From Candidatus Gastranaerophilales bacterium (lineage in GTDB: Bacteria; Cyanobacteriota; Vampirovibrionia; Gastranaerophilales; Gastranaerophilaceae), in the NCBI GenBank assembly GCA_944323035.1, contig CALUQY010000009.1, positions 23,550 through 87,549 on the forward strand: a stretch of 64,000 bases of DNA, read 5' to 3'. The stretch's first letter is position 1. Each line of letters begins with the position of its first letter. The notes beneath the pieces were generated by a model. That model was not told the DNA's origin, did not search any database, and was given only the letters and a program-made list of their open reading frames with translations. This document shows, piece after piece, positions 41,579-50,632 of the stretch. The position numbers and the translations under genes are program-made.

Positions 41579-43187
41579 ATGAAAAATTTAGAAGCTGAAA
41601 ACCCTTGTACTATGGGCATTCTGGTCAGGGGGGGGGGGGCAAGCCGAGCTGAGCCGCGAAACTTGCGATAGCAAGTGGAGAGTCGAGCGCGCGACGGGCA
41701 AACCGCGATTTGACCGCAAGCGCGAGCGGCGGCGTTTAACGCGAGGCGCAGGCCTTACGTCAAACCTATATCGTGTTGGCACACGACAGTGTGACAAGCA
41801 GGCAAGCACTACGATTCGCCGTTGCGCCGATAGCGAGAGCGGAAGGAGCAAACAAATTCTGCAACGATTCGTTATCGTTGCTCAGAATTTGACAGGCGGA
41901 AGGTCGACTGAGTCGGTCGCTGAGCGACTTCCACAAGTGAATCCGTATGGGAAGTCAACGGAAACTTCTACAGAGCACTGTCATTGCGAGGAACGCAGTG
42001 ACGTGGCAATCCAGGCCACTGAGTGGCATCTGCGACTGGTTGGACATGACTTTTTAACACCCAACCAATTAGGAACCGGCTTGACCGCCGGTGGATTGCC
42101 ACGCTCCCGTTGGTCGCTCGCAATGACATGCTGCGCGGCATTTACTATGGCCGCCCGACTGAGCCGCTCGACTGAGTCGAGAGCCATAAAGGGTTTACGG
42201 GCTCACGGACGACGAATGGCGTTTACCATGGCGGAGATTTTACTTTCCCTCACGATTATCGGTGTGGTTGCGGCGATTACACTTCCAAGCCTCACGGGCA
42301 ACATCAACGAACGAACTTGGAATACCCAAAGAAAAGCTCTCTATGCCCGTATGTCGCAGGCTATTGCGCTCATGCCGGCACTCAACGGATATGGAACATT
42401 AAGCGAAGAAACGGACAGTGCCGGCTCAACATCAATAATAGACACTGCAGCTGAGGTTTTTATCACAGATGGACTTGCTAAAGTCATGAAAATCAACAAC
42501 ATTTGTGACAACGATCATATTGAGGACTGCGGAATTCCGCTTACTTATAATACTATGGATGCACGTCAGGGAAGTATGCCGACAACAATTACGGAACTTA
42601 ATGATAAAATGACCTCCGTATCTTATTCTTACTCATATACACATAATACATATTCCATGTTAGACACAAAAGCTGCCGCGTTTGAAACCGGTAACGGTGA
42701 GAGTATTCTGACTTTTTACAACCCTAACTGTGTTACCAATATGGGTGAATCTGACTGGTATTTTGCCCAGCCAAAAATCTGTGCAAACATGATTTATGAT
42801 TTGAACGGCTCTAAAGGTCCTAACACTATCGGCAAAGATATTGGTTTTATGACTATACTTTATCCGACCGACAGTGTTGTCGTTGCACCAATGCCATATA
42901 GAAACGTCATCACGGGCGTTACCTCTGATGAAGCCGCCACCGCCTGTACTAATCAAGCCGGGGAGGAATACCGAATTCCAACCAAAGATGAATTAGCTTC
43001 ATTATTCGTCAACAAAGATCTCATCTCTGATTCATTTACAACGGGTGGTACTTATCACTGGTATTCTTCCTCAAAAATTGTCCAGTCAACGGGAATAACG
43101 AACTGGGTTATGGTTGCTAATTATGGTGAATACAGAATTCCCGAAGTAGGAACATCCAACTGGGGCATTCTGTGCGTTAAGCGATAA
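41579..43187 (+). CDS. Type IV pilin-like protein, locus 3 (poly-G, leader disrupted by repeats)
   Basis: The RBS-supported ATG 41579 opens with the same 16 codons as locus 4, then G12 (41628-41639). As given it stops after 27 codons; 11 or 14 G would connect it to the pilin frame, which is open from 41640 through 43187. Between the tract and the prepilin motif (MAFTMAEILLS, from ~42216) lie ~580 bp instead of ~15-60. This consists of a 250-bp GC-rich segment and a complete 148-bp GTCATTGCGAG element, both read without a stop (giving the peptide HCEERSDVAIQ). The mature part is intact: conserved N-helix, variable middle, Lcl_C-like end (EYRIPTKDELASLF, WGILCVKR). The over-long leader makes secretion doubtful unless an internal start is used. 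Confidence 0.75.
41628..41639 (+). repeat. Poly-G tract (12) in pilin locus 3
   Basis: Twelve G after CTGGTCA; 11 or 14 are needed for ATG 41579 to read into the pilin. Confidence 0.85.
41980..42127 (+). repeat. GTCATTGCGAG element inside the pilin locus 3 reading frame
   Basis: 148 bp with perfect 11-bp terminal inverted repeats, GTCATTGCGAG/CTCGCAATGAC. It replaces or interrupts the leader-coding part of the pilin gene and preserves an open frame across its whole length, like the in-frame palindromic elements known from Rickettsia. Confidence 0.8.
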
Positions 43188-43197
43188 TTTATTACAA

Positions 43198-43231
43198 CGG
43201 GCGTGGATTATATACACCACGCCCGCTTTTT
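43198..43231 (+). terminator. Terminator between pilin locus 3 and bioY
   Basis: CGGGCGTGG / CCACGCCCG stem (43198-43206, 43217-43225), then CTTTTT. Confidence 0.85.
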
Positions 43232-43889
43232 AATACGGTTTTTTGTAACACCACATCAGCGGACGCAAAAGCCTTGTAAAATAAACCAGCGCAAAGCTCA
43301 ACACGTAATCAAAAACAACCTTCCAGCCGCTCTGGTTAATTATCCAGCCTTTCATAAACGGCCAGCCATCGCCTTTTATCGTCACAATTATTGCCATATA
43401 AGCGATTCCGATTAAATGTATCGCAAGCACCGCATACAAAACGCCCAGCGCAATACTTTTCAGGTTAAACCCGTCTTTTACAGCCAGACCAAGCAGCCAG
43501 ACCGCCGGAATATACGCAAGGATATAGCCAAATCCGTATTGCGTAACATACATAATTCCACCGCCAAGCGCAAAAACCGGAAGCAAGAAAAGCCCCAGCA
43601 ATATATAAAATACTATTGAAACCGTCGCAAATTTCCGTCCCAGAAGCGCACCGATAAAAATCACGGCCGGCACCTGAGGAATTATAGAAAAAGTCCGAAA
43701 AAAAGCTTCAAACGTCAACCCGTTCACGCTATCCTGCGCGCTCGGGATTACCGGATAAAAAACTTCCAGCGAAACAAATGTTGAAACAATCAGAACAAAT
43801 GTGCAGAAAAGCAGCAGAACAAGTGTTCCGAGAGAAAAGCGGATATCTTCGCTGTTTTTTGATTTATTCACTAACTTTTTCTTCTTCAC
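43230..43889 (-). CDS. bioY: BioY-type biotin transporter S component
   Basis: 219 residues, ~6 membrane helices. IPQVPAVIFIGALLGRKFATVSIVFYILLGLFLLPVFALGGG matches the BioY core (GALLG...YLLLG...LPVFA). It would bind and import biotin as the ECF substrate subunit; no ECF ATPase or T component is in the window, so it shares a module encoded elsewhere or acts alone. It has a basic N-terminal tail (MKKKKLVNKSKNS) and overlaps the end of rimI by 26 bp. Confidence 0.8.
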   Translation of the reverse strand: MKKKKLVNKSKNSEDIRFSLGTLVLLLFCTFVLIVSTFVSLEVFYPVIPSAQDSVNGLTFEAFFRTFSIIPQVPAVIFIGALLGRKFATVSIVFYILLGLFLLPVFALGGGIMYVTQYGFGYILAYIPAVWLLGLAVKDGFNLKSIALGVLYAVLAIHLIGIAYMAIIVTIKGDGWPFMKGWIINQSGWKVVFDYVLSFALVYFTRLLRPLMWCYKKPY

Positions 43890-44418
43890 CTGACGTAATC
43901 TCTATTTTTTCTTCTAACTCTCTGACATTTTTGTCATAAATATGCTTAAAATTATCATAAAAAATATTTTCAGACCACATGATATAAGCATCTTCATTAT
44001 TATCCTGATAATAACCTTTGCGCGTGCCGAGATTTTTCAGTCCGTATTTTTTATATAAATTTTGTGCTTTTACGTTACTTACCCGAACTTCAAGGGTAAT
44101 GTATTTGATTAAATTTTCGTAGCAATCATCAATAAGGCGTTTGAAAAGAGCCTCACCGACATGTCTGCGGCGGTAGTCCGGCGATACGCAAATCGTTGAA
44201 AAATGCGCTTCATCAATAACATGCCAGAGCCCCATGTAACCGATTACTTCGTCATTTTCGTTCAGAGCGACATAGTAACGTGCGTAGCTGTTATGTAATT
44301 CGTTTGCAAAAGCTTCTTTTGACCAGTGGTGAGGGCCGTAAGCCTCCGCCTCAATCTTTTCCACCTGATCAAGATCGCGTTTTTGCATTCGTCTGATTTT
44401 AATTTTGAAATCTGCCAT
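43864..44418 (-). CDS. rimI: RimI-like GNAT N-acetyltransferase
   Basis: 184 residues. IRRMQKRDLDQVEKIEAEAYGPHHWSKEAF, ARYYVALNENDEVIGYMGLW, STICVSPDYRRRHVGEALF (acetyl-CoA pyrophosphate loop, R/Q-x-x-G-x-A type) and VRVSNVKAQNLYKKYGL are the RimI order. It would acetylate the N-terminus of a protein such as S18. The C-terminal ~35 residues are an acidic extension (ELEEKIEITSGEEEKVSE) beyond the usual length. Confidence 0.87.
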   Translation of the reverse strand: MADFKIKIRRMQKRDLDQVEKIEAEAYGPHHWSKEAFANELHNSYARYYVALNENDEVIGYMGLWHVIDEAHFSTICVSPDYRRRHVGEALFKRLIDDCYENLIKYITLEVRVSNVKAQNLYKKYGLKNLGTRKGYYQDNNEDAYIMWSENIFYDNFKHIYDKNVRELEEKIEITSGEEEKVSE

Positions 44419-44463
44419 AAATACTTTTTACCATAAAAATTGTAACTACGAAATATTATCTTT

Positions 44464-44549
44464 GTCATCCCGAACTAGTTTCGGGATCTGTCCAGCGTTG
44501 AACTCAAACTGCCTCACCGGATAGATGCTGAAACAAGTTCAGCATGACA
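44464..44549. repeat. GTCATCCCGAA / TTCAGCATGAC dispersed palindromic repeat
   Basis: 86 bp between rimI and pcrA, with hairpins ATCCCGAA/TTCGGGAT and GCTGAA/TTCAGC and near-inverted ends GTCATCC... and ...GCATGAC. This sequence type is common in many bacterial genomes. Only one copy is in the window. Confidence 0.7.
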
Positions 44550-44557
44550 TATACATT

Positions 44558-47089
44558 TTAAAATCGTTTCAATCTGGCATACGCTGCATCCATTGCTTTT
44601 TTGCCACCGGCGCCGAAGTCAATTGTGTACATAGTGCTTGAACCGACCTGCATTACGTCTAAGATATGCCCTACGCCCAATTTTTCGTGGAACACTCTGT
44701 CGCCTTGAGCAAAAATTTCATCCACGACTTTATTCATACGTTCTTCTTCAAGTTTTTGCTTTTCGATTTCGGACGCTTCTTCCTGCTTGTTGCGCTCCTG
44801 TAGCATGCGTTTTATTGCGTTATCTTTGAAAAACTCTTTAATTTTTTCTTCTTCTTTAGCCTTGTTAACGGAAGATTTCACAAGGATAGTGCGGCTTTGC
44901 GTGCGAACAGGTTTCTGATAGCCGCCGTATGAATAAGAGGATTTTTTAGGCTGTTCTTCTGCCGGACGGCGGGAATTAGGGGCAACAAAATTTTTGCCAA
45001 AGCCCGTTGTTGGTCTTACATAGCCGTCGCTGTCAGACTGAACCGCGCCGTAAGAAAATTCCGAACGCCCTGTTCTAACTTTGGAAACAGCGTTTCTGAA
45101 AGTGGAGGAATCCCGGGTACTTCCGCTGAATGCTGTTTTGTTAATCAATTGCGGCGGAATTTCATCCAGAAAACGGCTCGGCATATAGTATTTATATTCG
45201 CCCCATGTTTGGCGGCGTTTTGCGGAAGTCAGGTATAACTTTTCTTCCGCACGGGTTACACCGACGTACATAAGCCGGCGTTCTTCTTCCATTTCTTTGT
45301 TATTGGTAAGTGAGCGCTGGTGAGGGAAAATACCTTCATCCATGCCGGCAAGAAATACGACCGGAAATTCCAGCCCTTTTGCCGCGTGAAGCGTCATAAG
45401 TGTAACGTTATTGGAAATATCGTCCATGCTGTCAAGGTCAGACACAAGCGCCACCTGTTGAAGGAATTCGCCCAGAATATTATTGTTATCTTCCGGAACG
45501 AATTCACCTGCAACGTTAACCAATTCCTGCAAATTTTCGATATCCGCTTCGGCTTCGGCCGTGTTCTGGCTTTGAAGTTCAGCGAGATAACCCGTTTTTT
45601 CAATAACAAGGGTTACAAATTCATGCAACGAGTATGAACTCTGTGCGTTTTTAAACTTCAAAATCAATTCGCAAAACTCTTTGAGTTTTGTGCGAACCTT
45701 TGCGGAAATGTCATTTTCTTCTTCATCAAGAAGTTTAACGGCTTCAAAGAGGCTGACATCCTGTTTATCCGCAAAAGTTTGGAGATTTTTGATTGTTGTT
45801 TCGCCGATTGCGCGTTTCGGAACATTAACAATTCGTTTGAAGCTCTGGGAATCGTCCGTATTATAAATTAATTTCAAATACGCAAGAATATCCTTAATTT
45901 CCTTACGGTCATAGAACTTCAAACCGCCGTAAATTCTATACGGAATCCCGGCAGCCATACACGCTTCTTCAATCGCACGGGATTGTGAATTCGTACGGTA
46001 TAAAATCGCGTAGCGGTTGTAGTTTCCGTCATTTGTCTGTTTTATCTGACTTACAATATAGTTTGCCTCATCGGCCTCATCCTGCGCCTCAAAGTAATCT
46101 AAAAGTTCCCCGTCGCCTTTTTGGGAATAAAGAACCTTATCAACGCGGTCAACATTGTTTTCAATAATCGCGTTTGCAACATTCAAAATATTTGCGGTTG
46201 AGCGGTAATTTTGTTCAAGTTTAATAAGTTTGGCGTTTTTGAAATCCTTCTGGAAATTCATAATTATTGTGTAATCCGCCCCGCGCCAGCTGTAAATTGA
46301 CTGGTCAACATCCCCGACAACGCAAAGTGAGCGCTCCGGCGGAATTTCTTTGGAAAGATTTGTGTAGAGCATATTCACAAGGTTATATTGCGCCTGGTTG
46401 GTGTCCTGATACTCATCAACCAGAATATGTTGAAAGCGGCTGTAATAAAATTCGCGGACTTCCGGTTTTTGCTCAAGTAATTTGACTGTCAAAAGCAGCA
46501 TATCGTCAAAATCTATCGCATTATTGTTATTGAGCGCGTTTTCGTACTCCTCGTAAATCTGCCCGATTCTTTGCGATTTAAAATCACGCGCAAAGGTCTG
46601 GAAGGTGTGTGAATCCATCATTTTATTTTTCGCATCCGAAATAACTGTTTTAACGAGTTTCGGCGCATATAGCTTCTCGTCAAGATTTAACTTCTTAATC
46701 GCCTGTTTGATGAGTGCATTGGAATCCGTTTCATCATAGATAGTAAAGTTCCTGTCAAGCTTTTTGCCCGACGGGAACTGGTAATTTTCAACGTTTTCGC
46801 GCAAAATTCTTCCGCAAATACCGTGGAAAGTACCGACCCACATATATTTAACAACGTTTTCGCCAAGCATGCCGCCCAGACGTTCCTTCATCTCTTTTGC
46901 AGCTTTATTGGTAAATGTAACAGCAAGAATATCACGCGGTCTTGCACCATTTTTAATCAAATATGCAATGCGCGACGTCAAAACCTTTGTTTTGCCGCTG
47001 CCGGCACCTGCCAGAATTAATAGCGGTCCGGTAAGCGTTTGCACTGCTTCCTTCTGTTCTTTATTAAGATTTTCTAATATTTTTTCCAT
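44558..47089 (-). CDS. pcrA: UvrD/PcrA-type superfamily 1 DNA helicase
   Basis: 843 residues from ATG 47089 (an ATG at 47104 in the same frame is possible). Motifs: LNKEQKEAVQ, AGAGSGKTKVLTSRIAYLI (Walker A), LVDEYQDTNQAQY (II), GDVDQSIYSWRGA (III), LEQNYRSTANIL (IV), MTLHAAKGLEFPVVFLAGMDEG (V), EERRLMYVGVTRAEEKLYL (VI). It is a 3'-5' helicase for repair and replication restart. The C-terminus has the Lys/Glu-rich linker and the Tudor-like GDRVFHEKLGVGHILDV domain of PcrA. Confidence 0.95.
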   Translation of the reverse strand: MEKILENLNKEQKEAVQTLTGPLLILAGAGSGKTKVLTSRIAYLIKNGARPRDILAVTFTNKAAKEMKERLGGMLGENVVKYMWVGTFHGICGRILRENVENYQFPSGKKLDRNFTIYDETDSNALIKQAIKKLNLDEKLYAPKLVKTVISDAKNKMMDSHTFQTFARDFKSQRIGQIYEEYENALNNNNAIDFDDMLLLTVKLLEQKPEVREFYYSRFQHILVDEYQDTNQAQYNLVNMLYTNLSKEIPPERSLCVVGDVDQSIYSWRGADYTIIMNFQKDFKNAKLIKLEQNYRSTANILNVANAIIENNVDRVDKVLYSQKGDGELLDYFEAQDEADEANYIVSQIKQTNDGNYNRYAILYRTNSQSRAIEEACMAAGIPYRIYGGLKFYDRKEIKDILAYLKLIYNTDDSQSFKRIVNVPKRAIGETTIKNLQTFADKQDVSLFEAVKLLDEEENDISAKVRTKLKEFCELILKFKNAQSSYSLHEFVTLVIEKTGYLAELQSQNTAEAEADIENLQELVNVAGEFVPEDNNNILGEFLQQVALVSDLDSMDDISNNVTLMTLHAAKGLEFPVVFLAGMDEGIFPHQRSLTNNKEMEEERRLMYVGVTRAEEKLYLTSAKRRQTWGEYKYYMPSRFLDEIPPQLINKTAFSGSTRDSSTFRNAVSKVRTGRSEFSYGAVQSDSDGYVRPTTGFGKNFVAPNSRRPAEEQPKKSSYSYGGYQKPVRTQSRTILVKSSVNKAKEEEKIKEFFKDNAIKRMLQERNKQEEASEIEKQKLEEERMNKVVDEIFAQGDRVFHEKLGVGHILDVMQVGSSTMYTIDFGAGGKKAMDAAYARLKRF

Positions 47090-47169
47090 ATCCCATATTC
47101 CCAAAAATGATTTTTTATGATATCATTATAAAACAGTAAAATGTATATTGCAATTATAAGGATGATAAT

Positions 47170-47748
47170 ATGGAAATATTGTTAAGTGCAGATGATGAAA
47201 AAGAGAACCAACAGCCGTCAATTGTGGTTCCTATGGATGATTTAGACAGAGCAGGCGAAGACCCTGAAGTAATGGACGAACTGGCAATGGAACTTGCAAC
47301 AATACAGCAGTCCGCAAAAAGAATTGCTATAATCGGCAGTCGAAATCTTCCAATCACTCACCAGCAAACAATTGAAACCCTTGCAATGGCACTTGTTATG
47401 CAGGGCAACACTATTATCACCTCGGGCGGTTCATCAGGAACCAATGCTGCCGCAATCCGCGGAGCAATGAAAGCTAATCCTGATAAATTAAAAGTTATTT
47501 TGCCTCAAACAATCGGCCAGCAGCCAAGTGATGTCCAAAACCAGCTTATCGGGGTTCCAAATATCGTTGAACACTCCGACAGAGCAATGATGACACTGGC
47601 CGACGCTTCAAGAGTCTGCAACAGAGAAATTATCGACGATTGCAACCAGTTGATAGTTTTTCTTTCCCACACAAGTAAAACTTTGCACAGCGCTGTTCAA
47701 TACGCAGAAGAAGGGCACAAAGTTATTACTGTGTTCTATCTTGACTAA
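47170..47748 (+). CDS. DprA/SLOG-like Rossmann protein
   Basis: 192 residues. RIAIIGSRNLP, TIITSGGSSGTNAAAIRGAM and IVFLSHTSKTLHSAVQYAEEGHKVITV are the nucleotide-binding core of the DprA/SLOG superfamily. The N-terminal ~45 residues are acidic. It is smaller than DprA and lacks its C-terminal winged helix, so ligand binding (a nucleotide) rather than RecA loading is likelier. First gene of a four-gene overlapping operon (HEAT, Nudix, HAD). Confidence 0.75.
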   Translation: MEILLSADDEKENQQPSIVVPMDDLDRAGEDPEVMDELAMELATIQQSAKRIAIIGSRNLPITHQQTIETLAMALVMQGNTIITSGGSSGTNAAAIRGAMKANPDKLKVILPQTIGQQPSDVQNQLIGVPNIVEHSDRAMMTLADASRVCNREIIDDCNQLIVFLSHTSKTLHSAVQYAEEGHKVITVFYLD

Positions 47749-48917
47749 TGAGTAATAAAGATTTAATTAAAAAATTAACAAGTAAAAATAAAACCGATTA
47801 CGAGCCGGTTGCTCATCAACTGATTAATACCCCTGATATTAGTCTTTTTGAAGAACTCGTAAATCAGGATGATTTTCTTTTTGATTTTGTAAAACGCAAT
47901 GTTTCGCAAAGACTGCAAAACGCATGTAATGCGTCAAATTACAGAAATCTTTTGGCGCTTATGAAGGTTTATTCACCTTTTTATGAAGATTTTATTGCAT
48001 CAACACTTGCTAAATTTGCAGACGAAGATTTAACCGACGAACTCCTTGAAATCTTTGAAAACGGCACGGAGGCAGAAAAAACGTATTGTGCGAAATATTT
48101 CTCGCACATCAAAGACCCGCTCGCACTGGAATTTTTACGTGAGAGCGCCTTCTCCGAAAACGAAAACTTATCCTCAAACTGCGCTGCAACACTGGGCGCA
48201 TTTGAAGATAAAGAAAGCTTTGAACTCGCCTTAAATAAACTGGATTCCGATGACGATTTTGAGATATTTAAAGGGGTAAATTTCCTAATCGCATACGGAG
48301 ATAAAACTGCCGCAAAAAAAATTATTGAAGTACTGGATAAATCCTCAATGGCTGAAAATATAGCCGGCGAAATTCCGTATCTCATTGACCTTTTCAGCAT
48401 TTTGGAGCTGGATACGGTTTCCGGTTTAACCGTTATTAACTACATAATTAACGGTCTTGGAGAAATTTTACCGTTGAGCACAATCATTGATTACAATTTG
48501 TTCGGTGTGATTGAAGATTTAGCAAAAAATAGTAAAGATAGTGCTGTTGCAACGGTTCTCACCAATGCACGGGAAAAATTCAACACTCTGACAGAAAATG
48601 ATGAATACCTCTATGACGAGGACAAAAATACTAAAAATGAAGTTTATGAAAACAATAAACTACTTAACAGCATAAAAATCAGCGGAAATATTGATGAAGA
48701 ATTGAAATCTGACAGTCCGCTTGTTTTTACAGCGCTGGATTTCACAAACAATAAAGGCGCAGTCGAAAAACTTCTCTCTTCTGACAGCCAGACACTTGTC
48801 CTTAAATCAGCCGAAATCCTCAAAAAGCTGGGTGTTTGGAATGAAAATTTACGTACAAAAGCACTTGAACATGTTAAAGATTCAACCATCAGAGCAATAA
48901 TAGAGGCACTACAATGA
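47748..48917 (+). CDS. HEAT-repeat protein
   Basis: 389 residues, alpha-helical repeats throughout (AEKTYCAKYFSHIKDPLALEFLRESAF; NLSSNCAATLGAFEDKESFELALNKLD; LVLKSAEILKKLGVWNENLRTKALEHV). Its start overlaps the preceding stop by one base (TAATG) and its own stop overlaps the Nudix start (ATGA). A protein-interaction scaffold, partner unknown. The lower repeat regularity in the middle (~250-310) is acidic. Confidence 0.75.
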   Translation: MSNKDLIKKLTSKNKTDYEPVAHQLINTPDISLFEELVNQDDFLFDFVKRNVSQRLQNACNASNYRNLLALMKVYSPFYEDFIASTLAKFADEDLTDELLEIFENGTEAEKTYCAKYFSHIKDPLALEFLRESAFSENENLSSNCAATLGAFEDKESFELALNKLDSDDDFEIFKGVNFLIAYGDKTAAKKIIEVLDKSSMAENIAGEIPYLIDLFSILELDTVSGLTVINYIINGLGEILPLSTIIDYNLFGVIEDLAKNSKDSAVATVLTNAREKFNTLTENDEYLYDEDKNTKNEVYENNKLLNSIKISGNIDEELKSDSPLVFTALDFTNNKGAVEKLLSSDSQTLVLKSAEILKKLGVWNENLRTKALEHVKDSTIRAIIEALQ

Positions 48918-49450
48918 AGGAGAAAACCCTTACTTCACAAATAGTATATGACGGGAAAATTATAACGGTCCGCCGTGATGAGATTGAAACAAGCAGCGGA
49001 CATAAATCTATTAGAGAAGTCGTTGAACATTCCGGAGGCGTTGTAATCGCGGCGTTAAAAGGCGACTGTTTTCTTTTTGTAAAACAATTCCGCTACCCTA
49101 TAAAAAATGTTGTGCTGGAGCTTCCCGCCGGCAAACTTGAAAAAGGCGAAGACCCCGATATTGCCTGCGAAAGAGAACTGGAAGAAGAAACCGGATACCG
49201 CGCAAAACACTGGACATCACTCGGGTATATCTACACTTCAATCGGCTTTTGCGATGAAAAATTATACCTTTATCTTGCGCAGGAGCTGGAATTTGTCGGC
49301 GAGCACCCTGATGAAGGCGAAGTTTTAGAAAATTATGAATACAAAATTAATGAAGTTGAAAAAATGATTGAAAACGGTGAAATTAACGATGCCAAAACTA
49401 TTTGCGCAATTCACCGCGCGCTAAAAGAATTAAGAGGGAAAAATGATTAA
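48914..49450 (+). CDS. nudF: Nudix hydrolase, ADP-ribose pyrophosphatase type
   Basis: 178 residues. The Nudix box is G-x5-E-x7-REL-x-EE-x-G in GKLEKGEDPDIACERELEEETGY, preceded by FRYPIKNVVLELPAG, which is typical of the ADP-ribose pyrophosphatase subgroup. It hydrolyses ADP-ribose (or a related sugar nucleotide) to AMP and ribose-5-phosphate. Overlaps HEAT upstream by 4 bp and the HAD gene downstream by 8 bp. Confidence 0.9.
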   Translation: MKEKTLTSQIVYDGKIITVRRDEIETSSGHKSIREVVEHSGGVVIAALKGDCFLFVKQFRYPIKNVVLELPAGKLEKGEDPDIACERELEEETGYRAKHWTSLGYIYTSIGFCDEKLYLYLAQELEFVGEHPDEGEVLENYEYKINEVEKMIENGEINDAKTICAIHRALKELRGKND

Positions 49451-50234
49451 ACTTATCGCAACTGATATTGACGGAACACTTTTAAAATACGATTACACCT
49501 GTCCTGACGGACTTATGGAGTGTCTGAAAAAGCTTGAAACAGAAGGAATAAAAGTTGTTCCGGTAACGGGCAGAATGCACAGAGCCGCGATAAAAATTTA
49601 TAACCTTTTAAATCTCAATGACCCGCTTGTTTCTTATCAGGGCGGACAAATTAACACTCCTGACGGTAAAATAATTTATCAAAAAACCCTTGATAAAGAC
49701 TGCGTACAAAAAACAATTAAATGGGCGCGGGAAAATAAAATCCACCTGCAGCTTTATTACAACGACACGTTATATGCAGAACACGACAACGCATTTATTC
49801 AGCGCTATTCCCGCGAACAAAATGTTCCATACGAAATTGTCAATTTTGACGAGCTAAATCCTCAGTATTCAAGCAAACTTCTTGCCGTTGATTTTGATAA
49901 CCCGACGCGCGTAACCGAATGGGTAGAAGAGCTTAAAACCCTCTTCCCTGAATGCTTTATTGTAAAATCAACCCCGTATTTCTGTGAGATTTCACACAGA
50001 GAGGCAAACAAATGCGATGCGGTCAAATTTTTACAGCAATACTACGGCTTTAAAGACGAAGAAGTTCTGACAATCGGCGACCAGAACAATGATATTGCGC
50101 TTCTGCAAGCCGGCGGTGTCCGCGTGGCAATGGGAAACGCAACTCCGGAACTAAAAGAAATTGCAACCTACATCACCGACACTGTCGACAACGGCGGCTG
50201 GATTAAAGCGGTTGAAAAATTTGTCAAAAATTAA
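49443..50234 (+). CDS. Cof-type HAD-IIB phosphatase
   Basis: 263 residues. ATDIDGTLL (catalytic Asp pair), VPVTGRMHRAA (motif II), and REANKCDAVKFL with GDQNNDIALLQAGG (motif III/IV), with a C2b cap between. Phosphate release from a sugar phosphate, nucleotide or flavin; substrate not readable. Last gene of the operon starting at 47170. Confidence 0.9.
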   Translation: MIKLIATDIDGTLLKYDYTCPDGLMECLKKLETEGIKVVPVTGRMHRAAIKIYNLLNLNDPLVSYQGGQINTPDGKIIYQKTLDKDCVQKTIKWARENKIHLQLYYNDTLYAEHDNAFIQRYSREQNVPYEIVNFDELNPQYSSKLLAVDFDNPTRVTEWVEELKTLFPECFIVKSTPYFCEISHREANKCDAVKFLQQYYGFKDEEVLTIGDQNNDIALLQAGGVRVAMGNATPELKEIATYITDTVDNGGWIKAVEKFVKN

Positions 50235-50239
50235 ATTTT

Positions 50240-50261
50240 CTGATATAGTAGTTACTATCAG
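50240..50261 (+). promoter_or_regulatory. Candidate HxlR operator
   Basis: Inverted repeat CTGATA-N10-TATCAG, with an inner TAGTA/TACTA repeat, 17 bp before the HxlR start codon. Placement suits autorepression. Confidence 0.45.
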
Positions 50262-50278
50262 ATACTAAAGGAGATTTT

Positions 50279-50632
50279 ATGGGATATAGCGACCTTCCGA
50301 AATGCCCTGTAGAAACAACCCTGCTTATGGTAGGTCAACGCTGGAAAGCCCTTGTGATAAGGGATTTACTCACCGGCACCAAACGTTTTGGCGAATTGAA
50401 AAAATCAGTTAAGGGAATTACTCAAAAAGTTCTGACAACAACGCTCAGAAACCTTGAAAAAGAAGGCATTGTCACCAGAAAAGTTTACAACACAATTCCG
50501 CCAAAAGTCGAATACACTCTGACAGATGTCGGCTACAGCCTTTTACCCGTTTTAAACGCTATGGCAAGCTGGGGAACAGATTACCAGTATTTTGTCAAAC
50601 TCCTTGAGAAACAGGGTATTACGAAAGATTAG
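50279..50632 (+). CDS. HxlR-family winged-helix regulator
   Basis: 117 residues. CPVETTLLMVGQRWKALVIRDLLTGTKRFGEL, ITQKVLTTTLRNLEKEGIVTR and PPKVEYTLTDVGYSLLPVL are the HxlR signature, including the N-terminal Cys (C9) that acts as a redox or thiol sensor in several members. AAAGGAGATTTT precedes the ATG. It sits apart from the Nudix operon and overlaps the convergent 50619 gene by 14 bp. No obvious target. Confidence 0.92.
   Translation: MGYSDLPKCPVETTLLMVGQRWKALVIRDLLTGTKRFGELKKSVKGITQKVLTTTLRNLEKEGIVTRKVYNTIPPKVEYTLTDVGYSLLPVLNAMASWGTDYQYFVKLLEKQGITKD

Noticed and set aside
41588..41851. Minus-strand frame through the G tract and GC-rich segment of pilin locus 3
   Set aside because: Low-complexity composition, no RBS, and explained by the pilin locus 3 insertion.
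44464..44549. Small RNA or terminator between rimI and pcrA
   Set aside because: Matches a widespread dispersed palindromic repeat type; no T-run after the stems.
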